Source of the DNA: JAIVJZ01 sp035645695
GTDB lineage: Bacteria; Acidobacteriota; Blastocatellia; Pyrinomonadales; Pyrinomonadaceae
Assembly (NCBI GenBank): GCA_035645695.1
Contig: DASQMC010000078.1
Coordinates: 62,001-126,000 of the forward strand
Length of the DNA: 64,000 bases
Reading direction: 5' to 3'
Below the pieces are notes generated by a model that was not told where the DNA came from, did no database searches, and was given only the letters and a program-made list of their open reading frames with translations. A program made the translations under genes and the position numbers. Position 1 is the stretch's first letter, and each line of letters begins with the position of its first letter. Shown here piece by piece: positions 24,519-32,932 of this stretch.

Positions 24519-25883
24519 ATGGAAGGCATTGATACCACCCGGCTCGGAGACATCTACGTGCGGCGCGAGGCCGACATCGTGAAGGTGCGCGAACGCGTGC
24601 GCCGCCTCGCGCGCGAGATGCGTTTCGACACGACCACGCAGATCAAGATCACGACCGCCGTCTCCGAGCTCACGCGCAACATCTACGAGTACGCGCAGAG
24701 CGGCGCGATCACGCTTGCCGTCGCCTTCCGCGCGGGCGCGGCGGGCTTGCAGATCACCGCACGCGACGAAGGCCCCGGCATTGACGAGGCGAGTTTGCGC
24801 GCCATCATGCGCGGCCAGTACACGTCGCCCTCCGGCCTCGGCGTCGGGCTGACGGGAACGCGTCGCCTGATGGACGAGTTCGAGATCGAGTCGGGCGAGG
24901 GCAAGGGCACGCGCGTCACGATCATCAAATGGCTGCCGCCCGCGGAGGCCGCCGGGATCAGGGAACGCGTCGCCGCGCTGCGCGGGGATTTCAACGAGGA
25001 AGACAGCGAATCAGCCGTCGAAGAACTCGCGCGGCAGAACCGCGATTTCGTGCGCATCCTCGGCGAACTCGAAGAGAAGCGCGAGGAACTCGAACGCCTT
25101 AACCGGCAACTCACCGCGTCGAACGCTGAACTCAACGAGGCCAACGCGCGTCTGCGCGAACTGGCCGAGATGCGCGAGGAGTTTCTCGCCATGACCACGC
25201 ACGACCTGCGTTCGCCCCTCACGGTGATCAGCGGGGTCATCAGTTTCTTCACCTCCGGCCGTCTCGGCGAACTTTCGCCCGAACAGAAGAACATGGTGGC
25301 GATGGTCGAGCGCAACACGCAGAACCTGATCGAACTCGTCAACGACCTGCTCGACGCCGCCAAACTCGAATCCGGCTCGCTCCAACTCGAACTCGCCGAC
25401 ATAGACCTTTGCGTCATCGTCAAAGAAGCCTGCGAGTCCTTCGCGCAACTCGCGCAGGAAAAAGGCGTGGCTCTCACGCAGGAGCATTCGGACGACGCGC
25501 CGTTCCTTCTGCGCGCCGACCGCGCCAAACTCCGGCGCATCGTCGTCAACCTGCTCTCGAACGCCTTGAAGTTCACGCCGAGGGGCGGGCGCGTCACGGT
25601 GCGCGTCGAAGCGGCGGGCGAAGGCGCGCTGCAAATCGCGGTGGCCGACACGGGCGTCGGCATCGCGCCCGACGATCTGCCCGTCCTCTTCGACAAGTTT
25701 GAACAGGCGCGCCACCGCGCCACGCGCGGAGAGAAAGGCACGGGGCTCGGTCTCTACATTACGCGTCAACTCGTCGAACTCCACGGCGGCAAGATCAGCG
25801 TCGAATCAGAAGTCGGCCGCGGCTCGACGTTCTCTTTCACGATTCCCTTGATACGCGACGAAGTGGATTCCCATAACACCTGA
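24519..25883 (+). CDS. Stressosome-linked histidine kinase with RsbT-like domain
   Basis: A 454-residue soluble kinase with two ATPase domains. Residues 1-150 form an RsbT-like GHKL domain (TAVSELTRNIYEYAQSG; ARDEGPGIDEAS; SGLGVGLTGTRRLMDEFEI). Residues 170-220 form a coiled coil. A HisKA domain follows, with phospho-acceptor His228 in AMTTHDLRSPLTVISG, then a HATPase_c domain (NLLSNALKFTP; VADTGVGIAPDDLP; GTGLGLYITRQLVELHGG). No membrane segment is present. Released RsbT-like activity feeding a two-component relay would let the stressosome control phosphotransfer rather than a sigma factor. The receiver partner is unknown. Confidence 0.9.
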   Translation: MEGIDTTRLGDIYVRREADIVKVRERVRRLAREMRFDTTTQIKITTAVSELTRNIYEYAQSGAITLAVAFRAGAAGLQITARDEGPGIDEASLRAIMRGQYTSPSGLGVGLTGTRRLMDEFEIESGEGKGTRVTIIKWLPPAEAAGIRERVAALRGDFNEEDSESAVEELARQNRDFVRILGELEEKREELERLNRQLTASNAELNEANARLRELAEMREEFLAMTTHDLRSPLTVISGVISFFTSGRLGELSPEQKNMVAMVERNTQNLIELVNDLLDAAKLESGSLQLELADIDLCVIVKEACESFAQLAQEKGVALTQEHSDDAPFLLRADRAKLRRIVVNLLSNALKFTPRGGRVTVRVEAAGEGALQIAVADTGVGIAPDDLPVLFDKFEQARHRATRGEKGTGLGLYITRQLVELHGGKISVESEVGRGSTFSFTIPLIRDEVDSHNT

Positions 25884-25938
25884 AAAGTAAGATGAGAAGA
25901 GCGAAACACCGGAAAGAAATTCGGAATAAGGCATCATA

Positions 25939-27351
25939 ATGCACTATCACTTGATCGGAATTTGCGGGACGGCGATGGCTTCGCTCGCCGGGATGTTGCA
26001 GGCGCGCGGGCATAAGGTTACGGGGTCGGACGAAAACGTCTACCCGCCGATGTCAACGATGCTCGCGGAGTTGGGGATTCCGGTGATGCAGGGCTACGCG
26101 CCCGCGCATCTCGAACCTGCGCCGGATTGCATCGTCATAGGCAACGCGCTCTCGCGCGGCAACGCCGAGGTGGAGGAGACGCTCAGGCGTCGCCTGCTCT
26201 ACCGTTCGCAGGCCGAGGTGGTGAAAGAGGAGTTCATCCGCGGCCGCCGTTCGCTCGTCGTCGCGGGCACGCACGGCAAGACGACGACGACGAGCATCGC
26301 GACGTGGGTGCTGGAAGTGGGCGGCCTCAATCCTTCTTTCCTCGTCGGCGGCGTGGTGCAGAACTTCGGCGCGAGTTTTCGCGTCGCCCCGGAGAGCGAC
26401 TATTTCGTGATCGAGGGCGACGAGTACGACACCGCTTACTTCGACAAGGGGCCGAAGTTCATGCACTACCTGCCCGAGCTCGCCGTCGTGGGCAACATCG
26501 AATTCGATCACGCCGACATCTATCAAGACCTCGCGCACGTCAAGCTGGCCTTCCGCCGCCTGATGAATCTCGTGCCCGCCACGGGGCGTCTAATCGCCGG
26601 TTGGGACAGCGTGCATGTGCGCGAGGTGGTCGCCGAATTCGACGCGAAGCTCTACACGCAACTCGAAACTTTCGGCACTTGCGACGACGCGCGCTGGCAG
26701 GCGCGCGACATAGACCCTTCGGGCGACCTGACGCGTTTCCGCGTCTTTCGCGAGGGGCGCGAGTGGGGCGAATTTCGCACGACGCTCATCGGCGACTTCA
26801 ACGTGCGCAACTGTCTCGCCGTGATCATCGCGGCCGACGCATGGGGCGTCGAGCGCGCTGGCATAGCGGAAGCTCTCGCCACGTTTAAGAGCGTGCGGCG
26901 GCGCATGCAGGTGCGCGGCACCGTCGGCGGCGTCACCGTCATAGACGACTTCGCGCACCACCCGACCGCCGTGCGCGAAACCCTGCTGGCGCTGCGCCAG
27001 AAGTACCGTGCGGGGCGGCTCGTCGCGGTCTTCGAGCCGCGTTCGACATCTTCACGTCTCGCCGTCTTTCAGAAAGATTACGTCGCCGCGCTCAAACAGG
27101 CCGACCGCGTCGTCGTCGCCTCGGTCTTCAACCCCGGCAAGCTGACGCAGTTCGGCGCGCTGCTCGACACCGATGAACTGGCGGCCGAGGTCGCGGCCGG
27201 GGGAACGCCCGCCGAATCAATCGAAGGCGCCGACGAGATCGTGCGCCGCCTCGCGCCCGAACTCCGCGCCGACGACACCGTCGCCATCATGTCCAACGGA
27301 GGCTTCGGCGGCATCCACGACAAACTCCTCGACGCGCTCAAAGGAAAGTAA
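25939..27351 (+). CDS. mpl: UDP-MurNAc:L-Ala-gamma-D-Glu-meso-DAP ligase
   Basis: This Mur-family ligase reattaches recycled murein tripeptide to UDP-MurNAc in the cytoplasm. The 470-residue protein starts HYHLIGICGTAMASLAGMLQARG. Mpl has GICGTxMAxLA where MurC has GIGGxGMxxLA. ATP loop GTHGKTTTTSIATWVL lies near residues 111-126. Also seen are VIEGDEYDTAYFDKGPKF, GNIEFDHADIY, the central-domain DFAHHPTAVRETLLALR, and ending GGFGGIHDKLL, all Mpl signatures. The stop codon TAA lies within a heptamer array. It is unrelated in function to the stressosome genes upstream. Confidence 0.93.
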   Translation: MHYHLIGICGTAMASLAGMLQARGHKVTGSDENVYPPMSTMLAELGIPVMQGYAPAHLEPAPDCIVIGNALSRGNAEVEETLRRRLLYRSQAEVVKEEFIRGRRSLVVAGTHGKTTTTSIATWVLEVGGLNPSFLVGGVVQNFGASFRVAPESDYFVIEGDEYDTAYFDKGPKFMHYLPELAVVGNIEFDHADIYQDLAHVKLAFRRLMNLVPATGRLIAGWDSVHVREVVAEFDAKLYTQLETFGTCDDARWQARDIDPSGDLTRFRVFREGREWGEFRTTLIGDFNVRNCLAVIIAADAWGVERAGIAEALATFKSVRRRMQVRGTVGGVTVIDDFAHHPTAVRETLLALRQKYRAGRLVAVFEPRSTSSRLAVFQKDYVAALKQADRVVVASVFNPGKLTQFGALLDTDELAAEVAAGGTPAESIEGADEIVRRLAPELRADDTVAIMSNGGFGGIHDKLLDALKGK

Positions 27352-27417
27352 GCAGTGAGCGGTGAGCAGTAAGCAGTAAAAGCAGTTTGTCTTAACTGCT
27401 CACTGCTTACTGCTCAC
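27350..27417. repeat. Heptamer array H7, AGCAGTR family, with inverted mate
   Basis: Left arm AGCAGTG, AGCGGTG, AGCAGTA, AGCAGTA (27351-27378), beginning within the mpl stop codon. Right arm 27394-27417 (CTGCTCA, CTGCTTA, CTGCTCAC) is its inverse. The same family recurs at 59671-59712. Confidence 0.75.
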
Positions 27418-27518
27418 TTTCTTACACACTTTCAATAAACATTCGTAACGGTGTTGAAGTGTGGCGGGAGTAGAAGAGAGCTGGTTAAGTTTGAACGTTG
27501 GCGGAGGGGTGTTACAAC

Positions 27519-28085
27519 TTGGAAGAGTTTTCGATGTTCGAGTGTGCCTTAGAGGCCGCGAAAGATTCCCGACTCGAAGACCTCGGCAACGTCTCTATCG
27601 TCTCACACAACACTTTTGAGGGACGCCAAACGTTCAGGTTCCGCGCAAAAGTTCCCTGCCTCGAATACGTGAGCCTGATGATCGAGAACGCGCTCCTGCT
27701 GCGCACGCACCGCGAGGGGCGCGTCTACGTGGGCTTTGAGAAGCTGTCGCGCATGGATTACGTGGCGGGTCGGTTCCTGCGCATCTCGGACGTGAGCGAG
27801 CGCGTCTACGTCTTCGGCGTGGCGGATTGGAAGCCGCCGCGCCACCCGAACATGGGCGTGATCAAGTTGAAGCCCGGATCGAACCTCGCGCGCGAGTGGT
27901 TCGTCATCGCGCACTCCAATAAGTACAACGCCGCGCTCGTCGCCGTTGACGAAGACGGTTTCAGCGCGCCCGTCCTCGACGAACGAAACTTCCGCTCGTT
28001 CAAATCCACAGACCCCGAAATCGTCGCACGTCTCGCCGCCGCCGCCGAAGATTTAATAGATTGGTCAGCCCGCACCGCGAGTTAA
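27519..28085 (+). CDS. Stand-alone DICT-domain sensory protein
   Basis: A 188-residue soluble protein. The start is placed at TTG 27519 because GGAGGGG lies nine bases upstream; ATG 27534 is the other candidate. The core YVGFEKLSRMDYVAGRFLRI, YVFGVADWKPP, LAREWFVIAHSNKYNAALVA and FRSFKSTDPEIV fits the DICT domain, normally found attached to diguanylate cyclases and two-component proteins. Here no output domain is present, so it may act in trans with one of the HD-GYP or kinase proteins of the region. Its 3' end overlaps the converging SDR gene by four bases. The family call is by pattern and should be checked by a profile search. Confidence 0.7.
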   Translation: MEEFSMFECALEAAKDSRLEDLGNVSIVSHNTFEGRQTFRFRAKVPCLEYVSLMIENALLLRTHREGRVYVGFEKLSRMDYVAGRFLRISDVSERVYVFGVADWKPPRHPNMGVIKLKPGSNLAREWFVIAHSNKYNAALVAVDEDGFSAPVLDERNFRSFKSTDPEIVARLAAAAEDLIDWSARTAS

Positions 28086-29203
28086 TGGCGAGCTGCGAAA
28101 GAGCGGCGCGCGCGTCGTTCCGCCTCGAACAACTCTCTCTCGGCCGTCTCTTTTCCAACCCGCGCCCTCGCTCCTCGCGGAGCATCATGCTCAACACCAC
28201 GTCGCCGCTGTAAGAGCGCGAATGCGCCGAGCGCGGCGATGGTGGCGACAAGCAGGCGCTTGCGGTTCGGGTAGGGTTCGAGGTGGCGCGTGAAGGGGCT
28301 GAAAGTGGTCGAACGATGTGTGTATTCGCCCGTCGTCGCGCCCGCTTCGTTCATTGGCGTGAAGAGGTTGTCGTCCGGGCGCGGAGGTTCGTCCCGTTGC
28401 TGAAGTTTGAAGGCCGCGCCGTTCGCGAGCATGAGGCGATCCACCAGCGACGGGCTGATGCGCTGCAACACGGTCAGGACTTTTCCGCCGTCGCCGACCA
28501 CGATGTCGCGCACCGGATGATTCGCGGCGTGGAGTATGGCCTCAGCCACGAGCAGGGGTTCGTAGACGGGAAACATGGCGCGCGGTTCGACCTTCATGCG
28601 CGTGCGCGCGTGGTTGTAGTAGGGCGTATTGATGACGGCGGGCTGTATGAGCGCGACGTGAATCCCCGCGCGTTCGTGTTCGAGTTCCATCCTGAGGGCT
28701 TCCGTAAAACCTTTGACGGCGTGTTTCGTCGCGCAGTAGGTTGACTGCAAAGGCACTGCGCGATCCGAGAGAACCGATCCGACGTTGACGATTGCGCCCC
28801 CTCCGGCGCGACGCAGGTGCGGCAGGGCGGCCTTGATGCCGTAGATCGTCCCGAGCAGGTTCACCGCCACGATGCGCTCGATCTCTTCGAGGCTGATCTC
28901 TTCCACCGTGCCATACTCGCTGACCGCGGCGTTGTTGACCCACGTGTCGATGCGCCCGAAGTGACGCGCGGCCTCTTCCGCGAGCCGGTACACTTGCGCC
29001 GAATCCGCCACGTCCGTCACGACGGAGAGGGCGCGGCCGCCGGCCTCTTCCACCGCACGCGCCGCCGTTTGCAACGCTTCCTCGTTTCGCCCCGCCAGCG
29101 CGACCCGCGCGCCGCGCCGCCCGAACTCAATCGCCGTCGCGCGCCCGATGCCGCTCGAAGCCCCCGTCAGGACGACGACCTGCTCGCCCAGTGGTTTCAA
29201 CAT
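28082..29203 (-). CDS. SDR-family oxidoreductase with C-terminal membrane anchor
   Basis: A 373-residue classical short-chain dehydrogenase/reductase. VVLTGASSGIGRATAIEFGRRGA is the nucleotide-binding TGxxxGxG motif. NNAA follows, then the catalytic serine in NVGSVLSDRAVP and tyrosine/lysine in STYCATKHAVKGF. The C-terminal third is an extension: PDDNLFTPMNEAGATTGEYTHRS, then a hydrophobic stretch KRLLVATIAALGAFALLQRRRG (about residues 319-340) and a charged tail. The same arrangement occurs in other membrane-linked SDRs of unknown substrate. ATG 29203 is preceded by AAGGGGG at five bases, itself part of a heptamer array. Confidence 0.87.
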   Translation of the reverse strand: MLKPLGEQVVVLTGASSGIGRATAIEFGRRGARVALAGRNEEALQTAARAVEEAGGRALSVVTDVADSAQVYRLAEEAARHFGRIDTWVNNAAVSEYGTVEEISLEEIERIVAVNLLGTIYGIKAALPHLRRAGGGAIVNVGSVLSDRAVPLQSTYCATKHAVKGFTEALRMELEHERAGIHVALIQPAVINTPYYNHARTRMKVEPRAMFPVYEPLLVAEAILHAANHPVRDIVVGDGGKVLTVLQRISPSLVDRLMLANGAAFKLQQRDEPPRPDDNLFTPMNEAGATTGEYTHRSTTFSPFTRHLEPYPNRKRLLVATIAALGAFALLQRRRGVEHDAPRGARARVGKETAERELFEAERRARRSFAARH

Positions 29204-29215
29204 AGATTCCCCCTT

Positions 29216-29243
29216 TTGCCCCTAGCCCGTTGCCCCTAGCACG
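29216..29243 (-). repeat. Heptamer array H8 upstream of the SDR gene
   Basis: Four tandem units on the plus strand: TTGCCCC, TAGCCCG, TTGCCCC, TAGCACG. Read in the SDR gene's direction they lie 12 bases before its ATG. No inverted mate was found. Confidence 0.6.
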
Positions 29244-29351
29244 TTGTCGGCAAACGCCTGTTTTTGACGGCGGCCGAGTTCGCCCGTCATCTATCTTCGG
29301 CTATGCGACCGGCGGCCGCACGCAACCGGCGACGAAGTGAGCGCTGCACGC

Positions 29352-29846
29352 TTATTCGCGGTCGCGCGCCGGACGACCCGAGAGCGTGTTGGGCGCGTCG
29401 AGGTGCGCGCCGTCGTGGACGGCCACGCCGAGCCGTTCGACGAGTTCACCGCCGAGCCAGCCGGTGAACAGCGACAGCCCCACCCCGAGCATCGAGAGGA
29501 TGAAGGCTACGGCCTCCGGCGCGTGATTGGCCGTGTCGCGCCTGAGCCACCAACTGAGGCCGAAGAGGATGAGCACCACGTCGTTGCCGATGCCGTGAAC
29601 GAGGCCGACGCGCTTGGCGCGCGTGCCCGCCGGGATAGCCCACCAATCCACAAAACCCGGCACGGCCGCGACGATGCCGCCGACGACGCCCGCCGCGATC
29701 ATCCAGTAAGCGGCGTTGGCGATCTGTTGATTGTTGGTCAGGAGATAGATGATGTCGAAGATAGCGGCCGTCGCCAGCAGGCCGAGCGGGAACACGATGA
29801 GGATCGGGTGCGCCCCGTGCCCCAGAATTTTGAACTTGCTTTCCAT
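29352..29846 (-). CDS. DUF2231-family membrane protein
   Basis: A 164-residue inner-membrane protein with four predicted helices (HPILIVFPLGLLATAAIFDIIYLL; AAYWMIAAGVVGGIVAAVPGFVDW; GIGNDVVLILFGLSWWL; VAFILSMLGVGLSLFTGWLGGEL). The N-terminal GHGAHPILIVFPLGL and the PGFVDWW turn are the DUF2231 pattern. ATG 29846 follows GGGAGAATCCG. The function of the family is unknown. It lies 148 bases from the SDR gene on the same strand. Confidence 0.85.
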   Translation of the reverse strand: MESKFKILGHGAHPILIVFPLGLLATAAIFDIIYLLTNNQQIANAAYWMIAAGVVGGIVAAVPGFVDWWAIPAGTRAKRVGLVHGIGNDVVLILFGLSWWLRRDTANHAPEAVAFILSMLGVGLSLFTGWLGGELVERLGVAVHDGAHLDAPNTLSGRPARDRE

Positions 29847-30022
29847 CGGATTCTCCCTTTCGCGTTTGATGGTCGATGAGACGAAGCGATGTTCGCTTCA
29901 CGCGCTCAGCAGAGGAAGCGAACGCAGATTGCACACTCCTACGGGATGAGCCGAGTCTAGCCGACCGGCAACTTCATAACAAGAGGGAGTTGTTTCCGGG
30001 AAGTAACATTGTCATCAATAAA

Positions 30023-30174
30023 CAGTTTTCAGTTTTCAGTTTTCAGTTTTCAGTTGCCGGTTTTCAGTTGGCGGTCGAAGTCACTTGCAGGCGGTTATCA
30101 GGCGAAACGAAGATGCACTATACTGTCAGCCGCTCAAAAACAACTGAAAACTAAAAACTGAAAACTGAAAACTC
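30023..30174. repeat. Heptamer array H9, CAGTTTT family, with inverted mate
   Basis: The left arm has four perfect CAGTTTT units plus a variant (30023-30057), and a further partial copy lies at 30059-30069. The right arm 30141-30174 (CTGAAAA, CTAAAAA, CTGAAAA, CTGAAAA) is the inverse and ends three bases before ATG 30178. Confidence 0.75.
30095..30124 (+). promoter_or_regulatory. Possible pta promoter between repeat arms
   Basis: TTATCA (30095-30100), 18 bases, then TATACT (30119-30124). If real, the transcript begins near 30131, so only the right arm of the heptamer array is in the leader RNA. Confidence 0.5.
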
Positions 30175-30177
30175 TCC

Positions 30178-31191
30178 ATGTCCATTCTCCAACGCATCCG
30201 TGAACGCGCCGCGCGCGACCCGCAACGCATCGTTTTGCCGGAGGGCGAAGACCCGCGCACAATCGTCGCCGCCGCCATCTGCGCGCGCGAACGCCTCGCG
30301 CACATAACCGTGCTCGGCAACGAAGAGCGCGTGCGCGCCGCGCAGCTCGAGGCCGGGGTTGACCTCGGCGGCATGGTCGAGGTTCGAGATCATGTGCGCG
30401 CCGCCGACTTCAATAAGATGGCCGCCTTCTATCACGAACTGCGCAAGGCCAAAGGACTGATGCCCGACGAGGCGCGCATCAGCGTGCAAGACCCGCTCTA
30501 CTACGGCAATCTCATGGTGCGAATGGGCGCGGCCGACGGCTCGGTCGCGGGCGCGACCAACACCACTGCGCACACCGTCCGCGCCGCGCTGCACTGCGTC
30601 GGCGTGCGCGCCGGGTTCAAACTCGTCTCAAGTTTCTTCGTGATGGCGCACCCGGACGCGCGGTTCGGCGCGGACGGCGCGATGATCTACGCCGACTGCG
30701 GCGTCGTCATCGAGCCTTCTTCGGCGGAACTCGCCGAGATCGCCATCGCCTCGGCCGATTCGTGCCGCGCGCTTCTCGAAGTCGAACCGCGCGTGGCGAT
30801 GCTCTCGTTCTCGACGAAAGGAAGCGCGAAGCACAAGTTGATCGACAAGGTGGTGGAAGCGATGCGCACAGTGCGCGCGCGCATGCCCGAACTCGAAATC
30901 GACGGCGAGTTGCAGGCCGACGCCGCTCTCGTCCCTTCGGTCGGCGAATCGAAAGCGCCGGGTTCCGCGGTCGCCGGGCGCGCCAACGTGCTTATCTTTC
31001 CCGATCTACAGGCGGGCAATATCGCTTACAAGCTGACCGAACGGCTGGCGGGCGCAACCGCCATCGGCCCCATCCTGCAAGGACTCGACAAGCCCTGCAA
31101 CGATCTCTCGCGCGGCTGCAAGGCCGAAGACATCGCCGACGCCGTCGCCATCACGGCCGTGCAGGCGCAGAGCCGCAAAGGGCAGAGGTGA
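30178..31191 (+). CDS. pta: Phosphate acetyltransferase
   Basis: This enzyme interconverts acetyl-CoA and acetyl phosphate. The 337-residue protein is the short, single-domain Pta form: RIVLPEGEDPRTIVAAAICARE at the N-terminus, DPLYYGNLMVRMGAADGSVAGAT, GVVIEPSSAELAEIAIASADS, LSFSTKGSAKH, and the C-terminal NVLIFPDLQAGNIAYKLTERL with GPILQGLDKPCNDLSRGC. A fused acetate kinase is not present and no ackA neighbour was seen. The 5' region consists of a heptamer array, and no clear Shine-Dalgarno site precedes ATG. A phosphate butyryltransferase reading is less likely given the Pta-type ending. Confidence 0.93.
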   Translation: MSILQRIRERAARDPQRIVLPEGEDPRTIVAAAICARERLAHITVLGNEERVRAAQLEAGVDLGGMVEVRDHVRAADFNKMAAFYHELRKAKGLMPDEARISVQDPLYYGNLMVRMGAADGSVAGATNTTAHTVRAALHCVGVRAGFKLVSSFFVMAHPDARFGADGAMIYADCGVVIEPSSAELAEIAIASADSCRALLEVEPRVAMLSFSTKGSAKHKLIDKVVEAMRTVRARMPELEIDGELQADAALVPSVGESKAPGSAVAGRANVLIFPDLQAGNIAYKLTERLAGATAIGPILQGLDKPCNDLSRGCKAEDIADAVAITAVQAQSRKGQR

Positions 31192-31410
31192 AACGCCGTC
31201 GCGCCTCTTCGCACGCGACGCGCGCAACCCTCCGGCCGCCGGTGCGAGTTGTTCCCGCCCCGTCTTCGCCGTCCTCGCGCACCATCTAACGCGCGGGCGG
31301 CTTGTCGCCACTGCTCTAAACGAGGCGGCAGCGACGGGCAACGCGCGCCCCTCCCTACAGGCATCGAACCGAAGGCTACACAATCGATCCCGGCAGTTGG
31401 AGTTCAACTT

Positions 31411-32646
31411 ATGCACACAGCAGGCCGCAGTTATATTTGGCCGCTCTCCGTCCTTTTCTTTCTTTCTCTTGCGACGAACGCGCACGCGCAATCGGGGCGC
31501 ATCATCGCGCAGCCGACGCCCGCGGACGATCAAATTCGCGTCTACACGGAAGAAGTGCGACTGCCCGTCTTCGCGCGCGACGAGTTCGGGCGTTTCGACC
31601 CGGCGCTTGAGTTGGACGACATCGTGGTGCTCGAAGACAACGTGAAACAGCAGGTGCGCAGCATCCGACGGATTCCCGCGAGCGTCGTGCTCGTGCTCGG
31701 CGCGGGCGGCGAGTTGAACCCGGCGCAACGCGCGCGCACGACGCGCGAGGCCGCGCTCAGCCTCGTCTCACAATTGCGCGCGGGCGATTCGGTCGCCGTC
31801 ATGCAGTTCGACCGCCGCATCCAACTGATCCAGCCGTGGACTGCCGACCGCGACGCGGCCTCTCACATGCTGCGCACGAAATTCTGGGGCGCGAGCGGCG
31901 CACGCCCCGCCGAAGCTTTGCAGCAGGCGGCCACCCTCTTTGCGGATCAGCCCGTCGGCAATCGTCATCTCGTCTTTATCACGGACGGCGTGGAGACGCC
32001 GGGCGCGGGCGCGAGCCCCGAGCAGGTGTTGCGAGTTTTGGAAGGCAACACCGGGGTCGGCGGTCGCGCGGCTTATGCCGAAGCGGTCAAACGCCTGATG
32101 GCCGCGCAGGTCTCCGTACACATCATCAGCTATTCGACTTTCGGATTTAAAGAGTCGAAGGAGAAACAGAAGAACGCCCCGCTCGGCGCGCCGCCCGGCA
32201 GCGTCAAAGCCTCCGGCATCCAAACCACAGGCATCGACCCGACCATGCCCCCGACGATGAATCGCGGCGGCGCAATCGGCCCTTCGACCGGCGCGGTGAT
32301 CAGCTTCGACCCGGCGATGCGGCGCGTGCGCAAGGCTTACGAGCGCGCCATGAAACGCGGCGAGGAGACCTTGAAGACGCTCGCCACCGACACGGGCGGC
32401 CGTCTCTGGATACCGCTCTCGACGGAAGACCTCGCGTTGCAGGGAGCCGAAGTGGCGCGCGAGATCGGCACGCAGTACGTCGTCACCTACACGCCGACGC
32501 GCCCGCTCGCCTCAAGTTCCTCGACGGAGATGCGCCGCGTCACGGTGCTGCCCCGCCGCGTCGGCCTGCAAGTGCGCACGCGCCGCGTCTACGTCGCCTC
32601 GGCGGCATTGCAGCAGCCGCCGGAAGTAAAACCGGAAGTGAAATAA
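31411..32646 (+). CDS. Secreted VWFA-related protein (acidobacterial type)
   Basis: A 411-residue exported protein with a signal peptide (YIWPLSVLFFLSLATNAHAQ). ATG 31411 is preceded by GGAG at eight bases. The domain from about residue 40 has VRLPVFARDEFGRFDPALELDDIVVLEDN, the typical opening of the VWFA-related proteins expanded in acidobacteria. A von Willebrand A fold follows (SVVLVLGAGGELNP, LRAGDSVAVMQFDRRI, HLVFITDGVETPG), then a closing YVVTYTPTRP segment. The first MIDAS position reads VLGAGG instead of DxSxS, so metal binding may be lost. A strong terminator follows at 32776-32834. Role unknown; such proteins are thought to mediate extracellular binding. Confidence 0.88.
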   Translation: MHTAGRSYIWPLSVLFFLSLATNAHAQSGRIIAQPTPADDQIRVYTEEVRLPVFARDEFGRFDPALELDDIVVLEDNVKQQVRSIRRIPASVVLVLGAGGELNPAQRARTTREAALSLVSQLRAGDSVAVMQFDRRIQLIQPWTADRDAASHMLRTKFWGASGARPAEALQQAATLFADQPVGNRHLVFITDGVETPGAGASPEQVLRVLEGNTGVGGRAAYAEAVKRLMAAQVSVHIISYSTFGFKESKEKQKNAPLGAPPGSVKASGIQTTGIDPTMPPTMNRGGAIGPSTGAVISFDPAMRRVRKAYERAMKRGEETLKTLATDTGGRLWIPLSTEDLALQGAEVAREIGTQYVVTYTPTRPLASSSSTEMRRVTVLPRRVGLQVRTRRVYVASAALQQPPEVKPEVK

Positions 32647-32775
32647 TCGGCCGCGAATAAGATACCGCGCTGAACGCCCGAGCGCGGCGGGCGCGAGATT
32701 TTGAAGCCTCTGGCACGCGGCGACAAATGTAGCTTACGGCTCGCTCCCTGCGCCTGAGTGGCGGATAAAACAGGA

Positions 32776-32834
32776 AAGCCCGGCGAGGGGCGAAAGAGGT
32801 TAACTTCGACTCTCTTTCGCCCCCCGCCGGGCTT
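32776..32834 (+). terminator. Intrinsic terminator after the VWFA gene
   Basis: A stem of 10 bp, one mismatch, then 12 bp (32776-32798 with 32812-32834), a 13-base loop, followed by CAACTTTTTTC. It also lies 98 bases past the 3' end of the opposing serine hydrolase gene and may serve both. Confidence 0.85.
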
Positions 32835-32932
32835 CAACTTTTTTCTCGCGTGTCTCGGCGGCTCAACGCGCGCCGTGTTCTGCAAATACTTCGCCCGTTG
32901 CCGACGCTTGAATGCCCGCGTCGGCGACCTGT

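Larger units (their letters stand above)
29847..30177. other. Divergent spacer before pta with array and promoter
   Basis: No gene is present. It contains heptamer array H9, whose two arms bracket a promoter candidate at 30095-30124. Confidence 0.5.

Noticed and set aside
30023..30174. CRISPR-like repeats
   Set aside because: The repeat units are 7 bases with no unique spacers between them, and there are no cas genes. The arrays are tandem and inverted, not interspersed.
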